Positions 8,338 to 16,959 of a stretch of 26,942 bases of DNA are shown piece after piece. Every line of letters begins with the position of its first letter. The stretch's first letter is position 1. The position numbers and the translations under genes are program-made. Under the pieces are notes generated by a model. The model searched no databases. It saw nothing but the letters and a program-made list of their open reading frames with translations, and was not told the DNA's origin. The DNA is from LW40-45 sp048883105. Its GTDB lineage: Archaea > Asgardarchaeota > Lokiarchaeia > Sigyniarchaeales > SOKP01. The stretch is from assembly GCA_048883105.1 (NCBI GenBank), contig JBHLQY010000029.1, positions 1-26,942 on the forward strand, written 5' to 3'.

Positions 8338-9171
8338 TTATACATAGTAACCGCAGTAATTGCCACCAAACGGTCTTTTGGAGATTGGTTTTATTATTTG
8401 AAATGGCTTTCTATTAATTATCTCTAATGGTATATGAAAGATTTCACAAAATTCTCTAATAAATGGCTCAATACTTGTCATATCCTCTTCTGTTGTATCA
8501 AAAATTTTCGCACCTACTCCCAATTTTTGAGTTAAATCTTCTTCCGTCCTTAACATAATTTTTCCTCGATGAATTCCTGTTCCTAATTCTGCTCCACATA
8601 TTGGTTGATCGCTTTCAATAACCGCGCCATCATTTAAAAATTTTAATCCGAGAGAAATAATCAACCCTCCTGCCATATATTCCCCTAAAAAGTCTTTTGC
8701 TGTTCCTCCAATAATTATAATTGGGTATTTAAGTTTATATTCTTTAATATGAATCCCAACTCTATAACCAACATCTTTTTTAACATAGATTTTACCTCCT
8801 CTGGCAGATAAGCCAATGACATCCCCTCCATCACCATCGATTATTATAAAACCATCATTCATTGTATTTCCCGTTTGATCTTCGCAATTCCCATTGACAA
8901 TAATTTTAGGGCCATCCATAAAAACACCTAAATCATTTCCAGGAACTCCATTTATAACAATTTCAATATCTCCTTGTATGGAGGCAGCAATGAACCTTTG
9001 TCCACAAACATTATTCAAAATTAATCTATTATATCCATTATTTTTAGCTTCATGTATTTCTTCATTTAGATCTTGATAACTTAATGGTTCTCCATTTGGA
9101 TATGCATCTATTTTTATAGTTTTTTTATCATCTTTACTTAAAATTAAATGACTATTTATCAATTTTTTCAC
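8338..9171 (-). CDS. glxC: Glutamate synthase GXGXG domain subunit (GlxC-like, domain 3)
   Basis: A 277-residue stand-alone version of the C-terminal beta-helix (GXGXG) domain of glutamate synthase large subunit; related domains occur in formylmethanofuran dehydrogenase subunit C. Repeated glycine turns are visible: NVCGQRFIAASIQG, GNTMNDGFIIIDGDGGDVIG, ARGGKIYVKKDVGYRVG and GGTAKDFLGEYMAGGLIISLG. It starts with GTG overlapping the glxD stop by 4 nt (GTGA), with GGGAG just upstream, indicating coupled translation. It is the last gene of the hdrBC-glxB-glxD-glxC operon. With GlxB and GlxD it makes up a split GOGAT alpha chain. Confidence 0.92.
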   Translation of the reverse strand: MKKLINSHLILSKDDKKTIKIDAYPNGEPLSYQDLNEEIHEAKNNGYNRLILNNVCGQRFIAASIQGDIEIVINGVPGNDLGVFMDGPKIIVNGNCEDQTGNTMNDGFIIIDGDGGDVIGLSARGGKIYVKKDVGYRVGIHIKEYKLKYPIIIIGGTAKDFLGEYMAGGLIISLGLKFLNDGAVIESDQPICGAELGTGIHRGKIMLRTEEDLTQKLGVGAKIFDTTEEDMTSIEPFIREFCEIFHIPLEIINRKPFQIIKPISKRPFGGNYCGYYV

Positions 9172-10688
9172 TCTCCCGCATGTTTTACTCCTAATATTTC
9201 AGCAATTTTTGGATTTGGGCCAATATATCTTAATCTATCTCTATTTGACCGAAGAGATTCAACAGAATCAATTCCCATTGCTCCTAACACTTCTTTCAAT
9301 TCTTCATTCCAGCTATGAAAAAGGTTTATGAGTCGATTCCTTGCTACATCAATATCGAGCCTTTTAACAAGGTACTCTTGTTGTGTAGCAATTCCCCATG
9401 AGCATAAACCTCTAAAGCACTGCTGACATACTCGACATCCCATAGCAATTAAAACAGGTAACGCACACATTCCTACATCAGCACCTAACGCTATTACTTT
9501 AATTAAATCTGCAGAATACCTTATTGAACCTCCTGCCACAAGGGTCACTTCATCTCTTAGCCCTTCTTCTCGTAATCGCCTGTCAACTGAAGCTATAGCT
9601 AACTCAATTGGGATACCAGCATGATCTCTGATAATCCTCGGTGCTGCTCCCGTACCCCCTCTCATTCCATCAAGAGTTAAGAAATCTGCCCCTCCTCGAA
9701 CAATACCTACAGCTATAGGTGCGGAATTATGGACTGCAGCAATCTTAACCCCAACTGGAACTTTATACCGGGTTGCTTCTTTTAATGCAGCTATTAATTG
9801 TGCAAGATCCTCAATAGAATATATGTCATGATGTGGGTACGGACTAAGAGCATCTGAACCTTTAGGGATCATTCTTGTTTGTGAGATTAGGCTATTTACT
9901 TTCTCACCAGGCAAATGTCCGCCATGTCCCGGTTTCGCACCTTGCCCAATTTTAATCTCTAAACCCACCACATTATGTAAATAATTAACATCCACTCCAA
10001 ATCGGCCAGAAGCTACTTCTGAAATAATATTTGGACCGAATTCATAAAAATCAGGATGTAAACCCCCTTCACCAGAACCTGCAAGAATATTTAGCTCTTT
10101 TGTTGCTTGATATATAGCCATACATGCATTATAACTAATTGAGCCAAGGCTCATATGACCCACCATGATAGGCATATCAATCTCAAAATGTGGATAGAAC
10201 TCTGTTTTTAAGGACACCTTTGCAGGATCCCTCTCATCCATCGAAAATTCAAGTTTACTTGGTTTCCGACCAAAAAACACTTTAGTCTCTATTGTTTCTC
10301 TTAATGGGTCTATTGCTGGATTTGTAACCTGACAAGCGTCGAGGAGCAAATCATCAAAGATAGTTCTGATAGGTCTATCATTTCCAGTAGCTGAAAGCAA
10401 AACTCCTCCATTACCAGATTGAGCCCAAATTATATTTAGAATCCTTCTTGTATAATTTCCATGAGGAGGCAAATAGGATTCATTTTGAACAACTTGAATT
10501 GCTTTACCAGGGCACATAGTAACACATCTTTGACAGGCAACACATTTTGTATCATCAGCAATGATGCGTTCTCCGTTAAAACTCAAAGCTCCATAGCTAC
10601 AATGCTGAACGCATCTTTTACATTTCTTACAATAATCTCTATCAATATTTACTTTAAAGTATGTTGGTATAATATGACTTACAGACAT
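9168..10688 (-). CDS. glxD: Glutamate synthase FMN/Fe-S central subunit with N-terminal ferredoxin domain (GlxD-like)
   Basis: Catalytic core of archaeal-type GOGAT: reductive transfer of ammonia to 2-oxoglutarate on FMN. Near the N-terminus a 2[4Fe-4S] ferredoxin domain shows CKKCKRCVQHC and CVACQRCVTMCP. The FMN-binding TIM barrel follows, with GGLHPDFYEFGPNIISEVASG, IKIGQGAKPGHGGHLPG, TLDGMRGGTGAAP and VAGGSIRYSADLIKVIALGAD. The 3Fe-4S loop GCRVCQQCFRGLCSWGIATQ is intact. I chose ATG 10688 (506 residues, MSVSHIIP) over GTG 10700, because AGGTG containing that GTG is better read as the ribosome binding site 10 nt upstream, and ATG 10688 lies 4 nt after the glxB stop. The downstream glxC start overlaps its stop. 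Confidence 0.95.
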   Translation of the reverse strand: MSVSHIIPTYFKVNIDRDYCKKCKRCVQHCSYGALSFNGERIIADDTKCVACQRCVTMCPGKAIQVVQNESYLPPHGNYTRRILNIIWAQSGNGGVLLSATGNDRPIRTIFDDLLLDACQVTNPAIDPLRETIETKVFFGRKPSKLEFSMDERDPAKVSLKTEFYPHFEIDMPIMVGHMSLGSISYNACMAIYQATKELNILAGSGEGGLHPDFYEFGPNIISEVASGRFGVDVNYLHNVVGLEIKIGQGAKPGHGGHLPGEKVNSLISQTRMIPKGSDALSPYPHHDIYSIEDLAQLIAALKEATRYKVPVGVKIAAVHNSAPIAVGIVRGGADFLTLDGMRGGTGAAPRIIRDHAGIPIELAIASVDRRLREEGLRDEVTLVAGGSIRYSADLIKVIALGADVGMCALPVLIAMGCRVCQQCFRGLCSWGIATQQEYLVKRLDIDVARNRLINLFHSWNEELKEVLGAMGIDSVESLRSNRDRLRYIGPNPKIAEILGVKHAGE

Positions 10689-10692
10689 TTTT

Positions 10693-11886
10693 TTAAACAC
10701 CTATTACTGATAATTCTAAATTTTCAAACGGCATTTCAAGACCATTTCGAAGAAGACCATCTCCTAATCTAGCTACAACAGCAGTTCCGCTTTTAGGATG
10801 CCAAATCTCTTTGAATTTATAAGAATTTTTTGTATCTAACATTAATCTTTTAAATGAAGCTTCTTCACTACTCAGATAGACAGTATTTTCATCTTCTGAT
10901 ATTGCAGCAACTAAAGGTCTTAATTTTTTTCTATCTGATAACCCAATTAAAGTCGGTATTGGATCATTTTGTCCTACCACAATAGAAAAAGGACCGTTTA
11001 ACATAGCAGATCGATAAGTAGCTCTAATATTTTTAAGAGCAAGTTGAAATTTCTTATCCATTCTTTCAATTTCATTAAAAAGTGGTGGAGCCAAAGCTAA
11101 GCTAGCAATAGGAATTGGAACTTTATGTCTTCTAACTAATAAATCAAATAAATATGCAATGACTTCTGTATCTGTGAATAGGGTACATTTATAGCCAAAA
11201 GACTCTAAATATCTCATATTTGTTCCATAAGAGGTTATCTCACCATTATGAATTACCGAAGTTCCTAATAAATTAAATGGATGAGCACCCCCCCACCATC
11301 CTGGGGTATTTGTAGGAAAACGACTATGTCCTAACCACATATATGCCTCATAATCTTTTATATTATAATATTCAGCAATCTCATGGGACCATCCATTACC
11401 CTTAAAAACACCCATATTTTTTCCTGAAGACATAACAAAAGCTCCATCTATTTTTTCATTTATTTCCATTACTAATTGAACAATTTGTTCATCTGGAGAT
11501 ATACTCTTCATTTCTTTTGGCTCGAAAAATATTCTCCAAGTACGAGGAGGATTATCAACATTAGTGGGCTTTTTTGTAGGAATTGGCTCAGAATAAATTA
11601 TGACTCCTTTTGATACAAGAAAATCTTCTACATTTGATCTAATTTTATCATTATCGAACAGAAAATGGAATGCATAGAAATTTTTATATTGAGGATATAT
11701 TCCATATCCCGCGAATCCTGCACCAAGACCATTTTCTCGATCATGCAAAATATTCAACATATCTATGATTTTTTCTCCTTTCGAGAGCGTTCCATCAATA
11801 TTTATAAATCCTGTTATCCCACATCCATCAAAAACTCTTTCATCTCTAAATTTTTCAGAAGGGCTTGTATAATTCTCCCATCTCAT
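10693..11886 (-). CDS. glxB: Glutamate synthase class II glutamine amidotransferase subunit (GlxB-like)
   Basis: Releases ammonia from glutamine for GOGAT. It is a 397-residue Ntn-type glutaminase. The nucleophile is Cys22 in DGCGITGFIN, after a 21-residue leader that needs removal if the usual N-terminal cysteine chemistry holds. Other motifs are WLGHSRFPTNTPG, GTSVIHNGEITSYGTN and LFTDTEVIAYLFD. The arrangement is that of the glutamate synthase domain 1 family rather than PurF or GlmS, because there is no second enzymatic domain. Its ATG lies 2 nt after the hdrBC stop, with GGAGG 13 nt upstream. Second gene of the operon. Confidence 0.94.
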   Translation of the reverse strand: MRWENYTSPSEKFRDERVFDGCGITGFINIDGTLSKGEKIIDMLNILHDRENGLGAGFAGYGIYPQYKNFYAFHFLFDNDKIRSNVEDFLVSKGVIIYSEPIPTKKPTNVDNPPRTWRIFFEPKEMKSISPDEQIVQLVMEINEKIDGAFVMSSGKNMGVFKGNGWSHEIAEYYNIKDYEAYMWLGHSRFPTNTPGWWGGAHPFNLLGTSVIHNGEITSYGTNMRYLESFGYKCTLFTDTEVIAYLFDLLVRRHKVPIPIASLALAPPLFNEIERMDKKFQLALKNIRATYRSAMLNGPFSIVVGQNDPIPTLIGLSDRKKLRPLVAAISEDENTVYLSSEEASFKRLMLDTKNSYKFKEIWHPKSGTAVVARLGDGLLRNGLEMPFENLELSVIGV

Positions 11887-11888
11887 TT

Positions 11889-13199
11889 TTAACTTTTTTC
11901 CTCCAATTCTTTTTTAATTTGAAGTTCATTAAGGATTTTTTTTAAATCATCAAGCTGAGGTTTTTTAGATGATAAACCTACTCTTTTTCTAGCAGAACGT
12001 GAGAACAAAGCAATAGTCCCCATTTTTTTGAAGGAATTATACTCTTCTTCAAAACCTTTTGTTATAAAACCTCTTTCTTGTGCCAAATTTCGTAAGGTTG
12101 TAAATATTTCGACTAACCCGACCCTCATTGGACAAAGCTCATAGCATACGTAACAATCAAGACACATCCATATGGATGGATCTTTTAATAGTTCATCAAT
12201 TTTCCCTTCTAAAATTTTTTTGACTATTAGATTAGGGTCAAATGTCGTTATTTTTGCTACGGGGCAATCATTATTACATGCTCCGCATCCATAACATTTT
12301 TTTAAAAATTCTAAATCGAAATATTTTTTTATTTCCTCATTCTTCTCATGGATTAGATCCACTTTTTCGAAGATTTTATCCACTGGAGTTCTGTGATATC
12401 TTTTTATTATATCCCTTATATCGATACCTAAAGCAATACATAATAATTCTGAATAATACAACACCGGAATATCGTACTCATAATCTAATTTCTTTAAATC
12501 TTGTTGTATATGGTCAAATTGAATAAAACATAGTGGACAACCCACAACAATACAATCAATTCTCCTTTCTTTCATTATTTCCAATTTAGTATGAATCATT
12601 TCCATTCCTGAATCAGGATTACCTGCCCTTACCAAGCTTCCGCCACAGCAATCCATTTTTCTGTCATATTCGACACTTTTTGCACCCAAATCAGTAATTA
12701 ATTCATCGAAAATATGGGGCTCCATTGGATCATCCATCTGTATTTTATTACTCGGTCTAAGAAAATGACATCCATAATGAACAGCGACACGTAATCCTGT
12801 TAAGGGATATTTTATATTATCTTTTATAGTATCCACTCCTAAATTATGAAAGAATTCGACTAAATGGAAAACGTCACTTTTTCCAATAGCTTTTAAATCT
12901 ATTTTCAAAAGGTATGAGTTTATTTTATCTCGAAAGTGCAAATCAGATCTTATTTCAGATCTAATCCCTTTTAAAGTTTCAAAACAACCGTTACACGGAG
13001 TTAAAATACTCCTATTATCATTCTCAGCAAGAGCTAGATTCCTTGCCGCCGTAATTGAATAAATTAATTCATCTGAATTTTTTATACCATTTGGCTCAGG
13101 GCAACATGAAAATTTTGAATTTTCACTAAATTGGATTCCAAAAAATTCTAACGCTTTCCTAATTGACACTTCGATGAAAGGCAAACGGTAGGATATCAT
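11889..13199 (-). CDS. HdrB-HdrC fusion (heterodisulfide-reductase-like Fe-S protein), frameshifted N-terminus
   Basis: A 436-residue open frame from ATG 13199. The N-terminal HdrB part has CCG domains. With the upstream Cys in FPGC (codon 13200-13202), domain 1 is C-x31-CC-x35-C-x2-C; domain 2 (HYGCHF, CCGG, CPLC) is C-x39-CC-x35-C-x2-C. Both match the non-cubane cluster pattern of HdrB. The HdrC-like C-terminal part has CYGCGACNNDCPV and CLDCYVCYELCPM, two 4Fe-4S sites. Known HdrD is the reverse fusion (HdrC first). The open frame begins immediately after the first ligand Cys. The missing start lies in another frame at 13245 (see separate entry). It heads the glx operon, so it may deliver electrons from a thiol, quinol-like or ferredoxin partner to glutamate synthase; this is inference. 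Confidence 0.88.
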   Translation of the reverse strand: MISYRLPFIEVSIRKALEFFGIQFSENSKFSCCPEPNGIKNSDELIYSITAARNLALAENDNRSILTPCNGCFETLKGIRSEIRSDLHFRDKINSYLLKIDLKAIGKSDVFHLVEFFHNLGVDTIKDNIKYPLTGLRVAVHYGCHFLRPSNKIQMDDPMEPHIFDELITDLGAKSVEYDRKMDCCGGSLVRAGNPDSGMEMIHTKLEIMKERRIDCIVVGCPLCFIQFDHIQQDLKKLDYEYDIPVLYYSELLCIALGIDIRDIIKRYHRTPVDKIFEKVDLIHEKNEEIKKYFDLEFLKKCYGCGACNNDCPVAKITTFDPNLIVKKILEGKIDELLKDPSIWMCLDCYVCYELCPMRVGLVEIFTTLRNLAQERGFITKGFEEEYNSFKKMGTIALFSRSARKRVGLSSKKPQLDDLKKILNELQIKKELEEKS

Positions 13200-13245
13200 A
13201 CATCCAGGAAATAATACAATTTCTTGCTGAATTGCTATTTTTCAT
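13200..13245 (-). other. Likely true start of hdrBC, displaced by a one-base frameshift in an A5 run
   Basis: Reading the main hdrBC frame upstream of ATG 13199 gives KIAIQQEIVLFPGC before an in-frame TGA at 13242-13244, with no ATG, GTG or TTG. The only ATG, at 13245-13243, is one frame off and separated by five A (13242-13238). Removing one A gives MKIAIQQEIVLFPGC, a typical HdrB beginning with the first cluster cysteine, for a 451-residue protein. A box A candidate (13261-13275) is centred about 22 nt upstream of this ATG. The frameshift is either a sequence or assembly error, a real mutation, slippage, or use of a rare ATA/ATT start. Confidence 0.7.
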
Positions 13246-13553
13246 CACTTCTTATAAGGTTATATTTTTTAATAAGAGTTATATTATCTTTATTTTATTA
13301 TATTACTATACAATATAAAAATGTTTTGTTTTTCTAGCTTTTTCAATACAAACTAATAAATCTTAGAAAAAGGGCCAAAATAATTTCACTAAATCACAAA
13401 AAAAATGAAAGATTTTTAGAAAGAACAATATATATTGGATATATTAATAATAAGTTTTATTTCATTTAGATTAAATCTTTATATAAATTAGCAGAGAAAC
13501 GGAAAACTTAATCGTTAAAGATAGATCTTAACTTTTTTAATACAAAAAACGAA
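13246..13553. other. A+T-rich intergenic region, hdrBC promoter
   Basis: A 308-nt gap upstream of hdrBC and downstream of hisH. Apart from the minus-strand box A near 13261-13275 for the hdrBC operon, nothing coding and no RNA structure was recognised. Confidence 0.45.
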
Positions 13554-14183
13554 TTATTTTTTACAAAAATTGACGAAATTCTGATACATCATTATTCCAT
13601 ATTTGCTTGATTTCTCAGGGTGGAATTGCGTCGCAAACACATTTTTATTACAAATTATCGAACAATATTCAATTTCTCCATATTTAGTAAGCCCTATTAT
13701 CTGTTCCTTATTTTCAGGAATAGCGTAAAAGCTGTGGACGAAATAAAAGTAAGAGTTATTTGGTATTCCTTGAATTAAGAAATTTTCCCTTTTCAAAAAT
13801 TCAACATTATTCCAGCCAATCTGAGGTATTTTATCTACTTTTGAGATATCAAATTGAATGACTTCTCCTTTAACCAGATTTAGACCTTTATGATAACCCA
13901 TTTCATAACTTTTTGAAAAAATCAATTGATGTCCTAAACAAATACCAAATAATGGTTTTTTCTCTTTTACTACTTGATTTATCACTGAGATAAGATCTTT
14001 CTTTTTTAGCTGCTTCATAGCATCACCGAATGCCCCTACTCCAGGAAGAATAACTCCATCAGCCTCTAAAATTTCTTTTTTATCATCTGTAATTAAGGCT
14101 TCTACATTTAGATGCTTTAAACATTTATTGACACTTTTTAAATTTCCCATTTCGTAATCTATTATAGCGATATAAAATGGCAT
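13554..14183 (-). CDS. hisH: Imidazole glycerol phosphate synthase, glutamine amidotransferase subunit
   Basis: Class I glutaminase feeding ammonia to HisF in histidine synthesis. It is 209 residues from ATG 14183 (MPFYIAIIDYEMGN). The triad is visible: nucleophile Cys82 in GICLGHQL, His188 and Glu190 in ATQFHPEKSS. The oxyanion-strand PGVGAFGDAM (about 48-57) is present. A longer reading from 14219 would add 12 residues and overlap hisF by 34 nt. I prefer 14183 because it gives a 2-nt gap to the hisF stop and matches the usual beginning of the family. Partner hisF lies immediately upstream; no other his genes are in the window. Confidence 0.96.
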   Translation of the reverse strand: MPFYIAIIDYEMGNLKSVNKCLKHLNVEALITDDKKEILEADGVILPGVGAFGDAMKQLKKKDLISVINQVVKEKKPLFGICLGHQLIFSKSYEMGYHKGLNLVKGEVIQFDISKVDKIPQIGWNNVEFLKRENFLIQGIPNNSYFYFVHSFYAIPENKEQIIGLTKYGEIEYCSIICNKNVFATQFHPEKSSKYGIMMYQNFVNFCKK

Positions 14184-14185
14184 GT

Positions 14186-15016
14186 CTATAACCTCATTGG
14201 GATACTTGCTTTTTTGCATTCCTCTTTTACAATCTGTATGGGATATTCATTATAGTGAAATATTGAAGCAGCTAATGCAGCATCAGCCTTTCCTATTTTA
14301 AATGCGTCAATAATGTGCTGAGGATTACCAGCACCTCCACTTGCGATAATGGGAATTGTTAAATTCTCGCTAAATATACAAGTAAGTTCTAGATCATAAC
14401 CAAGATGAGTTCCGTCCTTATCCATGCTTGTTAATAATATTTCACCACTCCCGAGATTCTGCACTTCCATCCCCCACAAAATTGCGTCTTTTCCAGTTGG
14501 AGTTCTTCCACCGTGAATGTAAACTTCCCACCAGCAATAATTATTGCCACCAACTTCTATGACAATTCTATCCTTCGCTGTTTCTGGAGATTCAACATAT
14601 ACTCTTTTAGCGTCTATAGCAGTAACAATACATTGAGATCCGAAAATTTTTGCTCCTTCTTTAATTATTTCTGGATTTTTAACTGCCGCTGTATTTAATG
14701 ATATTTTATCAGCACCTGCCCGCAAAATTTCCTTGATATCTTCAACAGTACGTAATCCACCACCAACTGTATATGGGATAAATACTTGCTCTCCTGTTCT
14801 TTCAACCATGTCAATTAATATATTTCTATCATCCGAGGATGCAGTAATATCAAGAAAGACTAACTCATCAGCTCTTTGTTCATCGTAATATGCCCCTAAT
14901 TCAACAGGATCTCCCGCATCTCTTAAATTTATAAATTTCGTACCTTTTACAACTCTTGCCTTATCTTGCCTTGTTGTAACATCTAAACAAGGAATAATAC
15001 GCTTTGTTAGGGGCAT
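14186..15016 (-). CDS. hisF: Imidazole glycerol phosphate synthase, cyclase subunit
   Basis: Converts PRFAR plus ammonia to imidazole glycerol phosphate and AICAR, linking histidine and purine synthesis. It is a 276-residue TIM barrel. Catalytic Asp12 lies in RIIPCLDV and the second Asp in VTAIDAK. Phosphate-binding and structural motifs include VGGGLRTVEDI, TSMDKDGTHLGYDLEL and PIIASGGAGNPQH. There is a slightly longer insert after AIDAKR (VYVESPETAKDRIVIEVGG) than in shorter HisF proteins. First gene of a two-gene unit with hisH. A repeated AAATAAATAAAT box at 15041-15052 is about 30 nt upstream of the ATG. Confidence 0.97.
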   Translation of the reverse strand: MPLTKRIIPCLDVTTRQDKARVVKGTKFINLRDAGDPVELGAYYDEQRADELVFLDITASSDDRNILIDMVERTGEQVFIPYTVGGGLRTVEDIKEILRAGADKISLNTAAVKNPEIIKEGAKIFGSQCIVTAIDAKRVYVESPETAKDRIVIEVGGNNYCWWEVYIHGGRTPTGKDAILWGMEVQNLGSGEILLTSMDKDGTHLGYDLELTCIFSENLTIPIIASGGAGNPQHIIDAFKIGKADAALAASIFHYNEYPIQIVKEECKKASIPMRL

Positions 15017-15270
15017 AATTTCTATTTCTATTTTTGATCTAAATAAATAAATTCATTCTAGATAATTTTAAAAAAATTATTCCAAATATAAAAGATATTT
15101 CAAATAATATATTTTAATTAGTTATCTGAAATATATATAAAATATATTTAATATATCGATTTAACTTTATAGATAATAAAGCATGAATAATTAATATAAA
15201 TCAATATAATCAACTAAATTAATTAAATTTGCAAAATAATTTAATTTCAAAATAAAAAAAGGTAAATAAT

Positions 15271-16917
15271 ATGACTAAATTTTCGCTAGTTACACACCGC
15301 TCTAGTATGACAGGTACAAGGACAAGAGTTGAAGATTCTTGTGAAAGTGGACTCTGTCCAATTTGTATAGCTGATTGCCCTGTTTTTTGTGAGGTCAGTA
15401 AAAGTGCCCTTCGTGGTCGTGAAGTTTTATATCCTTCAAGAGAATATTTTGGAAATTCAACAGCTGGCACCCCAAAAGATTTTGGTTTTTCTTATGGTGA
15501 TTTTCAAATTCAGTTCGAAGTTCGTGGAGCACAGGGTATAGAAACTGATGAAGATAAAGTAATCTTCCCTAATGTTGATATATCTACTAAATGGGGCAAA
15601 ATTGATCAAAAAATTCCAATAGTAATCGCAGGTTTAGGGAGTACCTATGTTGCAAAAAGGAATTGGGAAGGGCTTGCCATAGGCGCAGCATTATCGGGAG
15701 TGAGTATAACTGTGGGAGAGAATGTTGTAGGGATGGATCCCAATTCAAAATTTACGAATAATAGCAAATATCCTAAGGTTATTGAGACAGAAGATATGAG
15801 GAATAGAGTGAAAATATATAGAGAATTTTGGGATGGTAAACATGGAGATATTATTATACAGAAGAATGTAGAAGATACAAGATTAGGTGTATTTGATTAT
15901 GTCACATCAAAATTAGGGATAACTTCTCTTGAGATTAAATTTGGGCAAGGTGCGAAGGCAATTGGAGGCGAAGTAAGACTACATACATTAGAGCGAGCAA
16001 AATTATTACAAGATCGAGGATATTTAGTAATTCCTGATCCTTCTGATCCAATTGTTATAGAAGAATGGAAAGCGGGGCTTATTCCTGATTTTGAAAGACA
16101 TAGTAGGGTAGGACTTGCTACAACTGAAGATATGTTAGAAGAAATTGATCAAATTCGGGCAAATGGCGCCAATAATCTATTTATAAAAACAGGTGCCTAC
16201 AGACCAGCTGCTACAGCTTGGATAATCAGGTTAGGAGTAGAAGGTAAAGTGGACGGCATGACTTTTGATGGAGCTGGTGGAGGTACTGGTATGAGTCCTG
16301 TAAGCATGATGAATGAGGGTTCTATTCCAACAACTTATTTACAAGCTCTTGTAGTTGGTTGTTTAGATATGATAAAGAAGAAAACTCCTAATGCTAAGAT
16401 ACCAACTATTGCGATGGCGGGAGGATTTGCGAATGAGACACAGATATTTAAAGCATTTGCCATGGGTGCTCCTTACGTTACTTGTATTGCAATGGCAAGA
16501 GCTCCTATAACAGCCGCAATGAAGGGTAAATATATGGGAGAAATTATAGATCAGAGAGCTGTGACTCCTGCGATATTAAATAATCTTGGTTTTCCCAAAA
16601 CTAAGGAACCTGATACACTAACTCTTAGCGAAGCGTTTGTGGAATATGATCAACTTTGTAGGAAATTTAGTGATAAACAAATACAACCCGCTGCTGTTGG
16701 AGTTTATTCATATTTTGCTAGTAAATTGGGTACAGGTCTAAAACAATTATTAGCAGGTGTAAGGAAATTTAGATTAGATCTTTTAGATCGCCAAGATATT
16801 GCCTGTATTTCAGATCGTGCATTTGAAGTCTGTAGAAAATGGGGCCTAGGAATCTCCACGCAAGAAGATTTGGATTTAGAATTAGTAAAAAAAGAAATCT
16901 ATTCTGGAGATTATTAA
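15271..16917 (+). CDS. FMN-binding glutamate-synthase-like protein, divergent paralogue
   Basis: A 548-residue protein related to GOGAT domain 2, but not a normal GOGAT subunit. The N-terminus has cysteines 24, 29, 32, 36 and 40 (CESGLCPICIADCPVFC), a candidate Fe-S site different from the ferredoxin domain of GlxD. The FMN barrel is recognisable: LEIKFGQGAKAIGGEVRL, MTFDGAGGGTGMSP, TIAMAGGFANETQIFKAFAMGA. Where GlxD has the 3Fe-4S cysteines, this protein reads TCIAMARAPITAAMKGKYMG, so that cluster is absent, and AKPGHGGHLPG is altered to AKAIGGEVRL. Substrate is unknown; it is a glutamate-synthase-related oxidoreductase of unassigned reaction. AAGGT lies 7 nt before the ATG. It is divergent from hisF and convergent with guaA. 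Confidence 0.88.
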   Translation: MTKFSLVTHRSSMTGTRTRVEDSCESGLCPICIADCPVFCEVSKSALRGREVLYPSREYFGNSTAGTPKDFGFSYGDFQIQFEVRGAQGIETDEDKVIFPNVDISTKWGKIDQKIPIVIAGLGSTYVAKRNWEGLAIGAALSGVSITVGENVVGMDPNSKFTNNSKYPKVIETEDMRNRVKIYREFWDGKHGDIIIQKNVEDTRLGVFDYVTSKLGITSLEIKFGQGAKAIGGEVRLHTLERAKLLQDRGYLVIPDPSDPIVIEEWKAGLIPDFERHSRVGLATTEDMLEEIDQIRANGANNLFIKTGAYRPAATAWIIRLGVEGKVDGMTFDGAGGGTGMSPVSMMNEGSIPTTYLQALVVGCLDMIKKKTPNAKIPTIAMAGGFANETQIFKAFAMGAPYVTCIAMARAPITAAMKGKYMGEIIDQRAVTPAILNNLGFPKTKEPDTLTLSEAFVEYDQLCRKFSDKQIQPAAVGVYSYFASKLGTGLKQLLAGVRKFRLDLLDRQDIACISDRAFEVCRKWGLGISTQEDLDLELVKKEIYSGDY

Positions 16918-16933
16918 ATATTTTTAATTTCTT

Positions 16934-16956
16934 TTTATTTTTTTTAATTTTTTTAT
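16934..16956 (+). terminator. T-rich terminator downstream of the glutamate-synthase-like gene
   Basis: Several T runs (up to eight) in the 42-nt convergent gap with guaA sit on the plus strand, suiting termination of the plus-strand gene. No matching T run is present for guaA on the other strand. Confidence 0.4.
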
Positions 16957-16959
16957 AAA

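Noticed and set aside
10689..10700. GTG start for glxD
   Set aside because: The GTG is part of an AGGTG ribosome binding site 10 nt before ATG 10688, and it overlaps the glxB stop.
14184..14219. Longer hisH start adding 12 residues
   Set aside because: Would overlap hisF by 34 nt and adds residues outside the family's normal beginning; ATG 14183 is a better start.
15219..15470. Minus-strand 83-residue open frame
   Set aside because: Antisense to the N-terminus of the glutamate-synthase-like gene, whose Cys motif and Shine-Dalgarno support the plus strand.
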